Assembly: GCA_025457805.1 (NCBI GenBank)
Contig: JALOTR010000110.1
Coordinates: forward strand, 1 to 7,640
Direction: 5' to 3'
Origin: Akkermansiaceae bacterium
Lineage (GTDB): Bacteria; Verrucomicrobiota; Verrucomicrobiia; Verrucomicrobiales; Akkermansiaceae
DNA length: 7,640 bases
Part shown: in pieces, positions 7,227-7,640 of the stretch
Layout of the letters: each line of letters opens with the position of its first letter
How positions within the stretch are numbered: position 1 is the stretch's first letter
Translations under genes and position numbers: made by a program
The notes under the pieces: generated by a model
Told to the model about the DNA's origin: nothing
Database searches by the model: none
Seen by the model: only the letters and a program-made list of their open reading frames with translations

Positions 7227-7640
7227 ATGCCAGTCAGTGGAGCGTTGGAGCGGTATCGGGTCAAACCGGGGGCCAAGGTGGATTTGTCGAAAATCGACAG
7301 TGGCGAGAAATTCCTCTTCACCGGTGCGAACAAATCCGAGTTCGAGCCGCAGTTCAAGGAGCTCCAGGTGCAGCTCCAGCAGTTGCAGAAAATCCTCTAT
7401 GCCCAAAACAAACACAAGATCCTCGTGGTCATGCAGGCGATGGACACGGGCGGCAAAGACGGCTGCATCAAGCATGTGTTTTCCCACATCGATCCCCAGG
7501 GCATCCACGTGCGCTCGTTCAAGAAGCCGAGCGAGGAAGAACTTTCCTATGATTTCCTGTGGCGCATCCACGACAAGGTGCCGCATCGCGGGCAGTTGGT
7601 GATTTTCAATCGCAGCCACTACGAGGACATCATCGCCGTG
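7227..7640 (+). CDS. ppk2: PPK2-family polyphosphate:nucleotide phosphotransferase, partial at C-terminus
   Basis: The 138 residues visible are the N-terminal half of a PPK2-family kinase and run off the window edge in frame. The segment YRVKPGAKVDL (10-20) is the characteristic start of the polyphosphate:AMP/ADP phosphotransferase branch. The Walker A loop is MQAMDTGGKDG (69-79, Lys77). PQGIHVRSFKKPSEEEL (90-106) and FLWRIHDKVPHRG (110-122) follow, and the Walker-B-region motif IFNRSHYED is at 126-134. A glutamine-rich helix (about 40-60) precedes the P-loop. GGKDG and NRSHYED, rather than the AAGKGG and DRSWYNR of class I, suggest the class III type that uses polyphosphate to phosphorylate AMP and ADP in the cytoplasm; this class call is inference. 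The lid module and C-terminus lie outside the window. A GTG at 7203 is an alternative start but would place the promoter inside the gene. It is divergent from the Ppx/GppA-like gene and ppk1. Confidence 0.95.
   Translation, partial: MPVSGALERYRVKPGAKVDLSKIDSGEKFLFTGANKSEFEPQFKELQVQLQQLQKILYAQNKHKILVVMQAMDTGGKDGCIKHVFSHIDPQGIHVRSFKKPSEEELSYDFLWRIHDKVPHRGQLVIFNRSHYEDIIAV

Overview
This is a GC-rich bacterial chromosomal window with six complete or nearly complete genes and one partial gene at each end. Nothing in it looks mobile: I see no transposase, integrase, tRNA, rRNA or CRISPR array. Weak or missing Shine-Dalgarno sequences before several genes, small two-gene units with frequent strand changes, and a lipoprotein signal with a relaxed lipobox fit Verrucomicrobiota (Luteolibacter or Haloferula-like). 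That placement is a low-confidence inference from style, not from a marker gene.

Layout. Positions 1-918 (minus) hold the membrane half of an MsbA-type ABC exporter, cut by the window edge. Divergent from it, 1022-1753 (plus) encodes a TauE/SafE-family membrane transporter. It converges on 1772-2407 (minus), a minimal M50 site-2-type intramembrane metalloprotease. A 178-base divergent spacer with a good sigma70-like promoter leads into 2586-3353 (plus), a YkuD-type L,D-transpeptidase lipoprotein. The right half is a polyphosphate locus. ppk1 (3407-5509, minus) lies 44 bases downstream of a Ppx/GppA-like gene (5554-7116, minus). Divergent from that pair, across 110 bases, is the start of a PPK2-family polyphosphate:nucleotide phosphotransferase (7227 to the window end, plus).

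How the genes work together. PPK1 makes polyphosphate reversibly from ATP, and PPK2 probably spends it to rephosphorylate nucleotides. A Ppx/GppA protein between them would normally be the exopolyphosphatase. Here, however, its N-terminal ASKHA-fold domain has lost the usual acidic and glycine-rich catalytic motifs at every place I can align by eye, while its C-terminal HD-like helical domain is well kept. The most interesting hypothesis in the window is that this protein is a catalytically altered or non-enzymatic regulator of PPK1 and/or PPK2. A second point of interest is the ppk2 promoter, whose spacing predicts transcription starting at or next to the ATG, giving a leaderless mRNA. The left-hand genes (ABC exporter, TauE, M50 protease, L,D-transpeptidase) are cell-envelope functions with no evident pathway link to the polyphosphate genes.
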